From: Thermoactinospora rubra
Lineage (GTDB): Bacteria; Actinomycetota; Actinomycetes; Streptosporangiales; Streptosporangiaceae
Length of the DNA stretch: 64,000 bases
Reading direction: 5' to 3'
Assembly (NCBI RefSeq): GCF_002093975.1
Contig: NZ_MSZZ01000005.1
Span: forward strand, 359,020 to 423,019
The notes under the pieces are model-generated. The model saw only the letters and a program-made list of their open reading frames with translations. It searched no databases and was not told the DNA's origin. Positions 17,316-24,337 of the stretch are shown here, in pieces (positions within the stretch are counted from its first letter, which is position 1; each line of letters starts with the position of its first letter). The translations under genes were made by a program, and so were the position numbers.

Positions 17316-18449
17316 ATGACCAGGCACCAGATCGATCCGAGACAGCACTCCGACAGCGACCTCGCCCGTCACCTGCTGACCGTCCGCGGCGTGCAGTGGC
17401 TGCACGGTGACCGGGGGGTGCCGCTCGCCCTCCTGCTGCGCGGCGACGACGCCGGCCGGGACGCGCTCCACAAGGAGCTGCGCGGCCATCCGGCGTTGCG
17501 GCAGAGCGACGTGGACGTATGGGTCACCGCGGAGCACGCGAGCGCGGCCGCGATCCTGACCGATCCGCGGCTGGCCGTACGGGACGCCAGGGCGGCCGGG
17601 CGGCGCAAGCGGATCTACACGCTCGACGCGGCCACCACGCCCAAGCACGTCCTCGCCGTCGACGACCTGCTCGATCTCGACCACGCGCCCGTGTACGGCA
17701 CCCCGGAGCTCGACGAGATCGTCCGCACGCGGGCCGCCGGCCTCGGCGGCCGGTTCGACCTCATGACCGACTTCGCCCGCCCGGCCGCGGTCGAGGCGCT
17801 GGCCGCCCTCGCGGGCATGCCGTACTCGCCACGGCTGGCCGACCTGGTCGCCGGCACGGTGCCGGTGCTCGACGTGCGGCTGTGCCCGCCCACCCTGGCG
17901 ATGGCGCGGACGCTCGTCGCCTGCTGGGACGGCATCAAGGACATGGTGGGGGAGCGGCATGTGGTGACGCTGGCGGTCACCAGCCACGTGACGGCGAACC
18001 TGATCTGCGGCACCGTCCTGGCGCTGCTGGACCATCCCGACCAGTGGGCGCTGCTGCGGGCCGATCCCTCCTTGGCCGGCCGCGCGGTGGCCGAGACGCT
18101 GCGGTTCGACCCGCCGATCAGGATGGCGAGCCGGATCGCCGGCGAGGACCTGGTCCTCGGCGGCGTCCCGGTCAAGGCGGGCGACCAGGTCGTGGTCCTG
18201 ATCGACGCGGCCAACCGGGATCCGGCGGTGTTCGCCGAGCCCGACCGGTACTACGTCGCGCGTACGGAGAACGCGACCCTGGCCGACCGGTTCGTGGCGC
18301 CCGTCGCGTCGCGGCTGGCGGCCGAGGCCGTCCGCGCCCTGGTCTCCCGGCTCCCGGACCTGCGGCCGGCCGGGCCGGTGGTCAGGTACATGCGCTGCCC
18401 CGTCACCGGATCGGTGGCCAGATGTCCCGTCAGTGAGGCAGGTGGATGA
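17316..18449 (+). CDS. DesVIII/EryCII-like glycosyltransferase auxiliary protein (P450 homologue without heme ligand)
   Basis: A 377-aa cytochrome P450-fold protein that keeps the K-helix ExxR (ETLRFDPP) but has no FxxGxHxCxG heme loop; the chain runs from ATLADRF straight to APVASRLAAEAVRAL, with no Cys at the heme position. This is the hallmark of DesVIII, EryCII and related activators, which bind and stabilise macrolide glycosyltransferases. It lies directly before the full-length glycosyltransferase, whose ATG overlaps its stop (ATGA at 18446-18449), matching the usual activator/transferase pairing. The start at 17316 follows GAGGAC. An oxidase role is unlikely without the heme thiolate. 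Confidence 0.88.
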   Translation: MTRHQIDPRQHSDSDLARHLLTVRGVQWLHGDRGVPLALLLRGDDAGRDALHKELRGHPALRQSDVDVWVTAEHASAAAILTDPRLAVRDARAAGRRKRIYTLDAATTPKHVLAVDDLLDLDHAPVYGTPELDEIVRTRAAGLGGRFDLMTDFARPAAVEALAALAGMPYSPRLADLVAGTVPVLDVRLCPPTLAMARTLVACWDGIKDMVGERHVVTLAVTSHVTANLICGTVLALLDHPDQWALLRADPSLAGRAVAETLRFDPPIRMASRIAGEDLVLGGVPVKAGDQVVVLIDAANRDPAVFAEPDRYYVARTENATLADRFVAPVASRLAAEAVRALVSRLPDLRPAGPVVRYMRCPVTGSVARCPVSEAGG

Positions 18450-19729
18450 TGCGGATTCTGTTCACGGTTTTCGCGTCGCGCGCCCACATGTACAACCTGG
18501 TGTCGCTGGCGTGGGCCCTGCGGTCGGCCGGCCACGAGGTGCGCGTCGCCAGTCAGCCGGACATGGTGGACACCATCACCGCCACAGGGCTGCCCGCTGT
18601 GGCCGTCGGCAACCCGCTGGACATGGGCGGCTCCTGGCGCGGCAAGGGCACCTGGAACCAGGAGGTGCTCAGCCGCGGGCTGGCCTCGCCGTACACCGAG
18701 GAGCGGCGCCGGGACTGGGGCCACGTGCTGGGCGAGTTCACGCTGGCCTGCGGGGTCAGGTACGAGTTCCTGGCCGATCAGGCGATGACCGACGATCTGG
18801 TGAGGTTCGCCTGCTCGTGGCGGCCCGATCTCGTCGTCTGGGACGCCCTCACCTTCGCGGGGCCCATCGCGGCGTTGGCGAGCGGCGCGGCGCACGCCCG
18901 CCTCCTCTTCGGGCTGGACTACATCGGCCGCCTCTACGACGACTTCGTACGGCTCCGCGACCGGCAGCCGCCCGAGCGGCGAGACGACCCGCTCGCCGAC
19001 TGGTTCACCGGCCGGCTGTCCCGGATCGGCCTGGACTACGACCCCGCCATGGCCGAGGAGCTGATCACCGGCCAATGGACCATCGACCCGATGCCCGAGT
19101 GGATGCGCCTGCCGACCTCCCGGCATCACGTCCCGGTTCGCTACGTCCCCTACAACGGCCCGTCCAGCATCCCCGCCTGGGTCCACCGGCCGCCGGCCAA
19201 GCCCAGGGTCTGCCTCACGCTCGGGGTCTCGCTGCGCGAGCAGCTCGGGCGCGTGATGGTGTCGGCCGACGAGCTGCTGCGCGCCCTGGCCGAGCTGGAC
19301 ATCGAACTCATCGCCACCCTGGACGCCAGCCAGCTGTCGTCGGCCGCCGTGCCGGACAACGTCACGGTGGTGGACTTCGTTCCGCTCAACGAGCTGCTTC
19401 CGAGCTGCTCGGCGATCATTCACCAGGCCGGGTTCGGCACGCACAGCAACGCCGTCGCCCACGGCGTGCCCAGCATCGTCATCCCCGACCCCTACTGGGA
19501 CGAGGCCGAGTGCGGGCGGCTGTTCGAGAAGCGCGGGGCGGGCCTGTGCCTGCCGCCTGAGGACTTCACGCCGCAGGCGCTCGCCGCCATGCTCTGCCGG
19601 CTGCTCGACGACCCCTCCTACCGCGCGAACGCTCGGGAGCTGCAGCGGGAGCTGCTGGCGGCGCCGACGCCGCGCGAGGTGGTCCCCGTGCTGGAGGAGC
19701 TCACGCTCGCGCGGCGATCTGCCGGATGA
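18446..19729 (+). CDS. Full-length EryCIII/DesVII-like glycosyltransferase (GT1)
   Basis: Transfers an NDP-deoxyaminosugar to the polyketide aglycone. At 427 aa it is normal for activator-dependent macrolide glycosyltransferases. It shows the N-terminal MRILFTVFASRAHMYNLVSL, the conserved RFACSWRPDLVVWDALTFAGP, VPYNGPSSIPAW, and a donor-binding region with HQAGFGTHSNAVAHGVPSIV and a downstream DPYWDEAE segment. ATG 18446 overlaps the activator stop; ATG 18449 fits the family start equally well and is slightly better spaced from GAGGCAGG. Its 3' end overlaps the convergent aminotransferase gene by 29 nt, leaving no room for a separate terminator. It is the only glycosyltransferase in the window with all usual motifs. 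Whether it adds one or both sugars cannot be read from sequence. Confidence 0.92.
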   Translation: MMRILFTVFASRAHMYNLVSLAWALRSAGHEVRVASQPDMVDTITATGLPAVAVGNPLDMGGSWRGKGTWNQEVLSRGLASPYTEERRRDWGHVLGEFTLACGVRYEFLADQAMTDDLVRFACSWRPDLVVWDALTFAGPIAALASGAAHARLLFGLDYIGRLYDDFVRLRDRQPPERRDDPLADWFTGRLSRIGLDYDPAMAEELITGQWTIDPMPEWMRLPTSRHHVPVRYVPYNGPSSIPAWVHRPPAKPRVCLTLGVSLREQLGRVMVSADELLRALAELDIELIATLDASQLSSAAVPDNVTVVDFVPLNELLPSCSAIIHQAGFGTHSNAVAHGVPSIVIPDPYWDEAECGRLFEKRGAGLCLPPEDFTPQALAAMLCRLLDDPSYRANARELQRELLAAPTPREVVPVLEELTLARRSAG

Positions 19730-20855
19730 TCTCGCAGACCTGCTCGACATCGGTCAGGCTGACCCCGGTGCCGGTGGGGAGCAGGACCACCCGGTCACTG
19801 AGCGCCTCGGTGTGCGGCAGGGGCAGCGGCGCGAACCTGGCCGGGTCACGCACGTACGGCTCCGTGCGGTGGCAACCGGGATGGAAGTGCGTGCGTGCCA
19901 GCACGTTCTCCGCCCGCAGGGCCGCCACGAGCCGGTCGCGGCCGATCTCGGGGCCGACCTCCAGCACGACGTACTGGTAGTTGACGTCGTTCTCCGGGCT
20001 CGGGCACCGGAGGACGACGCCGGGGACGCCCTCGAGCCCGGCCCGGTAGCGCTCGTGACGCTGCCGGTTGACCTCGATGAGGTGGTCGATGTTCTCCAGC
20101 GAGGTGATGCCCATGGCGGCGGCGATCTCGGTCATCTTGGCGTTGGTGCCGACCGAGGAGACGTACTCGCCCTCCCCTCGCCCGTAGTTGTGCATCGACC
20201 GGACCCGCTCGGCCAGCTCGTCGTCGTCGGTGACGACCGCGCCGCCCTCGAAGGAGTTGATGAACTTGGTGGCGTGGAAGCTGTAGACCTCCGCGTCGCC
20301 GAAGCCACCCACCCGGCGGCCGAACCGGGCGCTTCCGATGGCGTGCGCGCTGTCGTAGAACAGCCGCAGCCCGAACTCGCCGGCCAGGTCGGCCAGCTCC
20401 TCGGTGGGCGCGGGATGCCCATACAGGTGCACCGCCATGATGCCGGTCGTCCGCTCGGTGATCAGCTTGCGGGCGTGCGCCGGGTCGATGTTCCCGGTCC
20501 GCTCGTCGATGTCGCAGAAGACCGGCGTGACGCCCTCCCACAGCAGCGTGTGCGCGGTGGCGATGAACGTGAACGACGGCATCACCACCTCGCCGCGCAG
20601 GCCGGCGGCCCTGATCAGCACCTGCAGCGCGATCGAGGCGTTGCAGGTGGCGATGCAGTGCCTGACCCCGGCGTAGTCGGCCAGGTCGCGCTCGAACTGC
20701 TTGACGAACGGGCCGAAGGCGGTCAGCCACCGCCGGTCGATCGCCTCCTTGATGCGCTCGAGCGCCCGCTTCTCGTCCGGCACGTTCGGCCGGCCGACGT
20801 GCAGCGGCTCGGCGAACGCCGGCTCGCCTCCGTCGATCGCGAGCTTACGCGACAT
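19701..20855 (-). CDS. DegT/DnrJ/EryC1 family PLP sugar aminotransferase
   Basis: PLP-dependent aminotransferase (384 aa) that installs an amino group on a keto-sugar nucleotide. The fold shows NASIALQVL (cofactor phosphate region), YDSAHA with Asp168, and YSFHATKFINSFEGG with the Schiff-base Lys197. A true Lys, unlike the neighbouring dehydratase, marks it as a transaminase. It is the last gene of the 23183-19701 operon, overlapping the dehydratase stop by 11 nt; ATG 20855 is preceded by GAGG. A longer in-frame start at 20885 would lie deep in the dehydratase gene. After a 3-dehydratase, C4 amination as in SpnR (forosamine) is the best fit. C4 amination of a UDP-pentose, as with the calicheamicin enzyme, cannot be excluded. 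Confidence 0.9.
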   Translation of the reverse strand: MSRKLAIDGGEPAFAEPLHVGRPNVPDEKRALERIKEAIDRRWLTAFGPFVKQFERDLADYAGVRHCIATCNASIALQVLIRAAGLRGEVVMPSFTFIATAHTLLWEGVTPVFCDIDERTGNIDPAHARKLITERTTGIMAVHLYGHPAPTEELADLAGEFGLRLFYDSAHAIGSARFGRRVGGFGDAEVYSFHATKFINSFEGGAVVTDDDELAERVRSMHNYGRGEGEYVSSVGTNAKMTEIAAAMGITSLENIDHLIEVNRQRHERYRAGLEGVPGVVLRCPSPENDVNYQYVVLEVGPEIGRDRLVAALRAENVLARTHFHPGCHRTEPYVRDPARFAPLPLPHTEALSDRVVLLPTGTGVSLTDVEQVCEIIRQIAARA

Positions 20856-22176
20856 CGGCGCCTCGGTAGGGGAGCACGAAGTCATGCACGGACTCGATCA
20901 TGTAGTCGATCATCTCCTCGGTGATCGCCGGGTAGACGCCCAGCCAGAAGGTGCACTCGGTGACGATGTCGCTGTTGGTGAGCTCGCCCACCACGCGGTG
21001 AGGGTGGTCACGGTAGGCGGGGTGGCGGGTGAGGTTGCCGGCGAACAGCAGCCGCGTGCCGATCCGCCGGGACTCCAGGTGTCGGACGAGCTCCCCGCGG
21101 GAGAACGGCGCGTCGGGCTGGATCGTGATCACGAAACCGAACCAGCTCGGGTCGCTGTCCGGCGTCGCCGAGGGCAGCAGCAGCCAGGGCAGCCCCTCCA
21201 GGCCCTCGCGGAGCCGGCGCCAGTTGGCGCGGCGGGCCGCGCCGAACTCGTCCAGCTTCTCCAGCTGGTTCAGGGCCAGGGCGGCCTGCAGGTCCGTCGC
21301 CTTCAGGTTGTAGCCGATGTGGGAGAAGATGTACTTGTGGTCGTAGCCGTACGGCAGGTCGCCCATCTGGTAGGAGAAGCGCTTGCGGCAGGTGTCGCTC
21401 TCCCCGGGCTCGCACCAGCAGTCGCGGCCCCAGTCGCGCAGTGACTCCACGATCCGGGCGAGCGCCAGGTTGTTGGTCAGCACGCAGCCCCCCTCGCCGG
21501 CGGTGATGTGATGGGCGGGGTAGAAGCTCACCGTGCTCAGGTCGCCGAAGCCGCCGGTCAGCTTGCCCCGGTAGGTGGACCCCACGGCGTCGCAGTTGTC
21601 CTCCACGAAGAACAGGCCGTGTTCCTCGGCCAGCTCCGCGATCTCCTGGGCCTGGTACGGGTTGCCCAGCGCGTGCGCGATCATGATCGCGCGCGTGCGC
21701 GGCCCGATCGCCTCGGCGATCCGCTCCGGCGTGGTGTTGTAGGTGCCCAGCTCGATGTCCACGAAGACGGGGACCATGCCGTTCTGCACGATCGGGTTGA
21801 CCGTCGTGGGAAAGCCGGCGGCCACCGTGATGACCTCGTCGCCGGGCCGCAGCCGCATGTCGCCGAGGTCCGGCTGGCACAGCGCGGACAGCGCCAGCAG
21901 GTTGGCCGAGGAGCCGGAGTTGGTCATGTGCGCCTTGCGCAACCCCAGTTTGCGCGCGAAGCGGCTCTCGAACGTGCGCGAGGACACCCCGGCCGCGATC
22001 CGCATGTCCAGCGCCGCCTCGACCAGCGCGACCCGGTCCTCCTCGTCGAGCGCGGCTCCGGACGGCAGGATCGGCGTGACGCCCGGCACGAAGCCCGTCC
22101 CCCTGCCGACCTGCTTGTCGTACTCGCGCACCAGATCCAGGATCGCGCTCTTGGTCTGGGCGGCCCTCTCGTTCAT
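20845..22176 (-). CDS. NDP-4-keto-6-deoxyhexose 3-dehydratase (SpnQ/AscC E1 type; PMP and [2Fe-2S])
   Basis: Removes the C3 hydroxyl of a 4-ketohexose nucleotide through a PMP radical mechanism. The 443-aa protein has the dehydratase signature YPAHHITAGEGG, with His (222/223) where aminotransferases have the PLP Lys. It also has four Cys at 195, 253, 255 and 263, which is exactly the C-X57-C-X1-C-X7-C iron-sulfur pattern of E1/AscC. This is strong evidence for a 3-deoxy sugar. ATG 22176 is preceded by GGAGTGACC, 2 nt after the ketoreductase stop. The frame stays open upstream to 23049, but only as the shadow of that gene. No dedicated E3 reductase is visible; SpnQ-type enzymes use ferredoxin or flavodoxin systems of the host. 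Confidence 0.93.
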   Translation of the reverse strand: MNERAAQTKSAILDLVREYDKQVGRGTGFVPGVTPILPSGAALDEEDRVALVEAALDMRIAAGVSSRTFESRFARKLGLRKAHMTNSGSSANLLALSALCQPDLGDMRLRPGDEVITVAAGFPTTVNPIVQNGMVPVFVDIELGTYNTTPERIAEAIGPRTRAIMIAHALGNPYQAQEIAELAEEHGLFFVEDNCDAVGSTYRGKLTGGFGDLSTVSFYPAHHITAGEGGCVLTNNLALARIVESLRDWGRDCWCEPGESDTCRKRFSYQMGDLPYGYDHKYIFSHIGYNLKATDLQAALALNQLEKLDEFGAARRANWRRLREGLEGLPWLLLPSATPDSDPSWFGFVITIQPDAPFSRGELVRHLESRRIGTRLLFAGNLTRHPAYRDHPHRVVGELTNSDIVTECTFWLGVYPAITEEMIDYMIESVHDFVLPYRGADVA

Positions 22177-22178
22177 GG

Positions 22179-23183
22179 TCACTCCACGAGGATCGAGTCG
22201 TCGGTCTTGAGCGACGCGGCTTGCCGTACCGCGTCCATCAACGCGGCGCCTCGCAGGGCGAGGCGCAGGTGCTCCCTGACGGGGACGCCGTCGCGCACGG
22301 CGGCGGCGAAGGTGTCCACGCTGGCTCGGAACTGGTCGAAGGGCGGCAGCGTGCGCACCTCCACCCGGTCCTGCTGCTCGATGCGGACGGCCGGCTGCCA
22401 GGTGGCCGGGGGCGTGAAGGCCCGCTCCAGGATGAGGCGGCCGCGGCTGCCCCACAGCTCGTAGCCGGAGCGGTAGCTGTGCTCCAATCCGAAGGTCAGA
22501 TGCGCGGTGACGCCGTCGGCCGCGCCCAGCAGCACGCTGCCGCGGACGTCGACGCCGTGCGCCGGATCCACGTGCAGGGCCGCGCCGATCACCGCGAGGG
22601 GCTGGGCCAGGAACAGCAGGGACGCCTGAAGGGGGTAGTAACCCACGTCGAGCAGGGCGCCCCCGCCGAGGTCGGGCCGGTACCTGATGTCCTCGGCGGG
22701 CCGTGGCGGAACGGCCATGGTGCTGCCGAACACCCGTAGTTCGCCGATCGCGCCCGCGGCCACCAGCTCGCGCACGGCGGCGTGCTGGCTGTGGTAGGCG
22801 AACATCCGGTTCTCCATCAGGCACAGCCCGAACCGGTCGGCGAGCGCGACGAGGCCGGACGCCTCCCGGTGGGTGGCGGCCAGCGGCTTCTCCACCAGCA
22901 CGTGCTTGCCCGCCTCCAGCGCCTTCGCGCACCACTCGGCGTGCAGCCCGGTGGGGAGCGGGATGTACACGGCCTCGATGTCGGACCGCTCCAGCAGCGC
23001 GTCGTAGCCCGTCACGGCCTGGCAGCCGAACCGCTGGGCGAACCGGCACGCCTTGTCCCGGTGGCGGCTGGCCACCGCGACGATCTCCACGCGGTCGGAG
23101 GCGGCGAACGCGGGCAGGGTGCGCCGCCAGGCGATGTCGGCGCAGCCGAGCACGCCCATCCGGACCGGACTCGTCTCAGCCAT
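22179..23183 (-). CDS. Gfo/Idh/MocA family NDP-sugar 3-ketoreductase (SpnN/KijD10-like)
   Basis: NAD(P)H-dependent reductase (334 aa) with an N-terminal Rossmann motif GVLGCADIA (residues 10-18), the family EKP motif HVLVEKPLA (Glu98-Lys99-Pro100), and the C-terminal alpha/beta domain with DVGYYPLQ. Sugar 3-ketoreductases of this family act after a 2,3-dehydratase to give 2,6-dideoxy-4-ketohexoses, the substrate of SpnQ-type 3-dehydratases. Finding it directly upstream of such a dehydratase therefore makes pathway sense. The required 4,6- and 2,3-dehydratases are not in this window. ATG 23183 follows GAGGAACGACC. It is the first gene of the leftward deoxysugar operon, with a ~22-nt leader from the promoter at 23246-23212. 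Confidence 0.88.
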   Translation of the reverse strand: MAETSPVRMGVLGCADIAWRRTLPAFAASDRVEIVAVASRHRDKACRFAQRFGCQAVTGYDALLERSDIEAVYIPLPTGLHAEWCAKALEAGKHVLVEKPLAATHREASGLVALADRFGLCLMENRMFAYHSQHAAVRELVAAGAIGELRVFGSTMAVPPRPAEDIRYRPDLGGGALLDVGYYPLQASLLFLAQPLAVIGAALHVDPAHGVDVRGSVLLGAADGVTAHLTFGLEHSYRSGYELWGSRGRLILERAFTPPATWQPAVRIEQQDRVEVRTLPPFDQFRASVDTFAAAVRDGVPVREHLRLALRGAALMDAVRQAASLKTDDSILVE

Positions 23184-23211
23184 GGTCGTTCCTCGCGTCG
23201 ATTCGCCCGCG

Positions 23212-23246
23212 AGCCTAGGGACGCCCGCCGATCGGGCAAACCCCTA
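23212..23246 (-). promoter_or_regulatory. Predicted promoter (TAGGGGT box, N22, TAGGCT) for the deoxysugar operon
   Basis: Minus-strand TAGGGGT (23246-23240), exactly 22 nt, then TAGGCT (23217-23212). It sits back to back with the rightward promoter at 23295-23329. The predicted leader to the ATG at 23183 is about 22 nt. Confidence 0.68.
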
Positions 23247-23294
23247 TTCACGCTGGTGAGGGGCCATGTCCCGGGACTCCTTACGGCGGCAGGT

Positions 23295-23329
23295 TAGGGG
23301 GAGGCGGGACCGGCTCCCGCGGTTACAGT
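23295..23329 (+). promoter_or_regulatory. Predicted promoter (TAGGGGG box, N22, TACAGT) for the second mini-glycosyltransferase
   Basis: TAGGGGG (23295-23301; last base differs from the consensus), 22 nt, then TACAGT (23324-23329). The same AGGnGGG follows the box as in the PKS-A promoter, and the -10 is identical. The leader to the ATG at 23362 is about 26 nt and contains GGAGGGG. Confidence 0.65.
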
Positions 23330-23361
23330 CGCCACCGATCCTGTTTGTGGAGGGGTGTCCC

Positions 23362-24279
23362 ATGCGCGTTCTCCTGGCCACGCCCGCTTCCGCGGTCCGG
23401 CTGTTCGGCATGGTGCCGCTGGCCTGGGCGCTGCGTACGGCCGGGCACGAGGTGTGGATCGCCGGCCCGCCCGGGTTCGCCGCCACGATCAACAGCACGG
23501 GCTTCGTCGCGGTCGACGATTCGACCGGCATCTCGACCGGCATCTCGACAGGCGTCGCCTCGCTCTGGCGGCCCCACCTCGTCATCTGGGACGCGCCGGC
23601 GCCCACGACGATCGACGGCGCGGCGAGCGTGCGCTTTCTCGGGCCGTTCGACGAGGCCCCGCCGATCGACGGCGCGACCCTGGACTGCCTGCCGCCGTCC
23701 CTGCGGGACGGAGACGTCCCGGCCGGCTTCGTCCCGATGAGATTCGTCCCCTACACCGGTCCCGCGGTCATCCCTTCCACCCTGCGGAGGGAGCCGCGCC
23801 GTCCCAGGATCTACGTGTCCCTGAACGACGCGGACGCGCTGTCGAGGCTGTTCACCGCCGCGGCGAGGTCCCGCGTGGAGCTCGTCTGCGACGCGCGGGT
23901 GCCCCCGGGTGTACGGCTGCCCGCCAACGTCCGCCTCCTCGACCCTGTTCCCGTGACCGCGGTGCTGCCCACGTGCACGGCCGTCATCCACGACGGCGCG
24001 CCGTACACGACGATGGCCGCGCTCGCCCACGGGCTCCCCCAGCTCGTGCCGCCGGGGGAGGACGCCCGGCGGGTGGGCGGCTGCCTCGTCGCCGACGTCA
24101 CGGACTTCGAGCGCCTGCTGACCGACACCGAAGTGCGCGCCGGGGCCGAGCGTCTGCGTGCGGAGATCGAGGCCATGCCGAGTCCCCGCGAAGTGGTCGC
24201 CGACCTCGTCCGCATGACGGATTGTGGGGTCCCCAGACCTGCCCGAATAGGGGTGGGTGCCGCCTGCGACGGTCAGTAG
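23362..24279 (+). CDS. Second mini-glycosyltransferase: shortened GT1 homologue with internal STGI repeat
   Basis: A 305-aa relative of the 278-aa protein at 16443-17279 and of the full-length glycosyltransferase. It keeps MRVLLATPASAVRLFGMVPLAWALRTAGHEV, SLWRPHLVIWDAP, FVPYTGPAVIPSTLRR and a C-terminal donor-type domain, but lacks the same N-terminal and acceptor-loop segments. The donor motif is degenerate (HDGAPYTTMAAL). Where the first missing segment would begin, it carries STGISTGISTG, encoded by three 12-nt repeats at 23521-23556. ATG 23362 follows GGAGGGG; the frame is open further upstream but across its own promoter. Its last 32 nt contain the PKS-B promoter box. Function is unknown; a partner role with the DesVIII-like protein and full-length transferase is a hypothesis. 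Confidence 0.72.
   Translation: MRVLLATPASAVRLFGMVPLAWALRTAGHEVWIAGPPGFAATINSTGFVAVDDSTGISTGISTGVASLWRPHLVIWDAPAPTTIDGAASVRFLGPFDEAPPIDGATLDCLPPSLRDGDVPAGFVPMRFVPYTGPAVIPSTLRREPRRPRIYVSLNDADALSRLFTAAARSRVELVCDARVPPGVRLPANVRLLDPVPVTAVLPTCTAVIHDGAPYTTMAALAHGLPQLVPPGEDARRVGGCLVADVTDFERLLTDTEVRAGAERLRAEIEAMPSPREVVADLVRMTDCGVPRPARIGVGAACDGQ
23521..23556 (+). repeat. Three tandem 12-nt repeats inside the mini-glycosyltransferase gene
   Basis: TCGACCGGCATC at 23521-23532 and 23533-23544 is followed by the two-mismatch copy TCGACAGGCGTC at 23545-23556, encoding STGI-STGI-STGV in frame. It lies at the point where about 50 residues present in the full-length glycosyltransferase are missing, so it may mark an old deletion or slippage junction. 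Confidence 0.85.
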
Positions 24280-24282
24280 CGT
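24248..24282 (+). promoter_or_regulatory. Predicted promoter (TAGGGGT box, N22, TAGCGT) for PKS-B/PKS-C
   Basis: TAGGGGT at 24248-24254 is followed after exactly 22 nt by TAGCGT at 24277-24282. The box is embedded in the last codons of the second mini-glycosyltransferase gene, yet the spacing is kept. The leader to the PKS-B start is about 50 nt. PKS-B and PKS-C could also be read through from the upstream gene. Confidence 0.65.
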
Positions 24283-24337
24283 TCGGCGCGAAACCAGCGC
24301 GAAATCGTACAAGTCCCCCCGGTAACGCAACGATGGG

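Noticed and set aside
22177..23049. Long N-terminal extension of the 3-dehydratase
   Set aside because: The extension is a shadow of the 3-ketoreductase gene; ATG 22176 has a good ribosome site and matches the family start.
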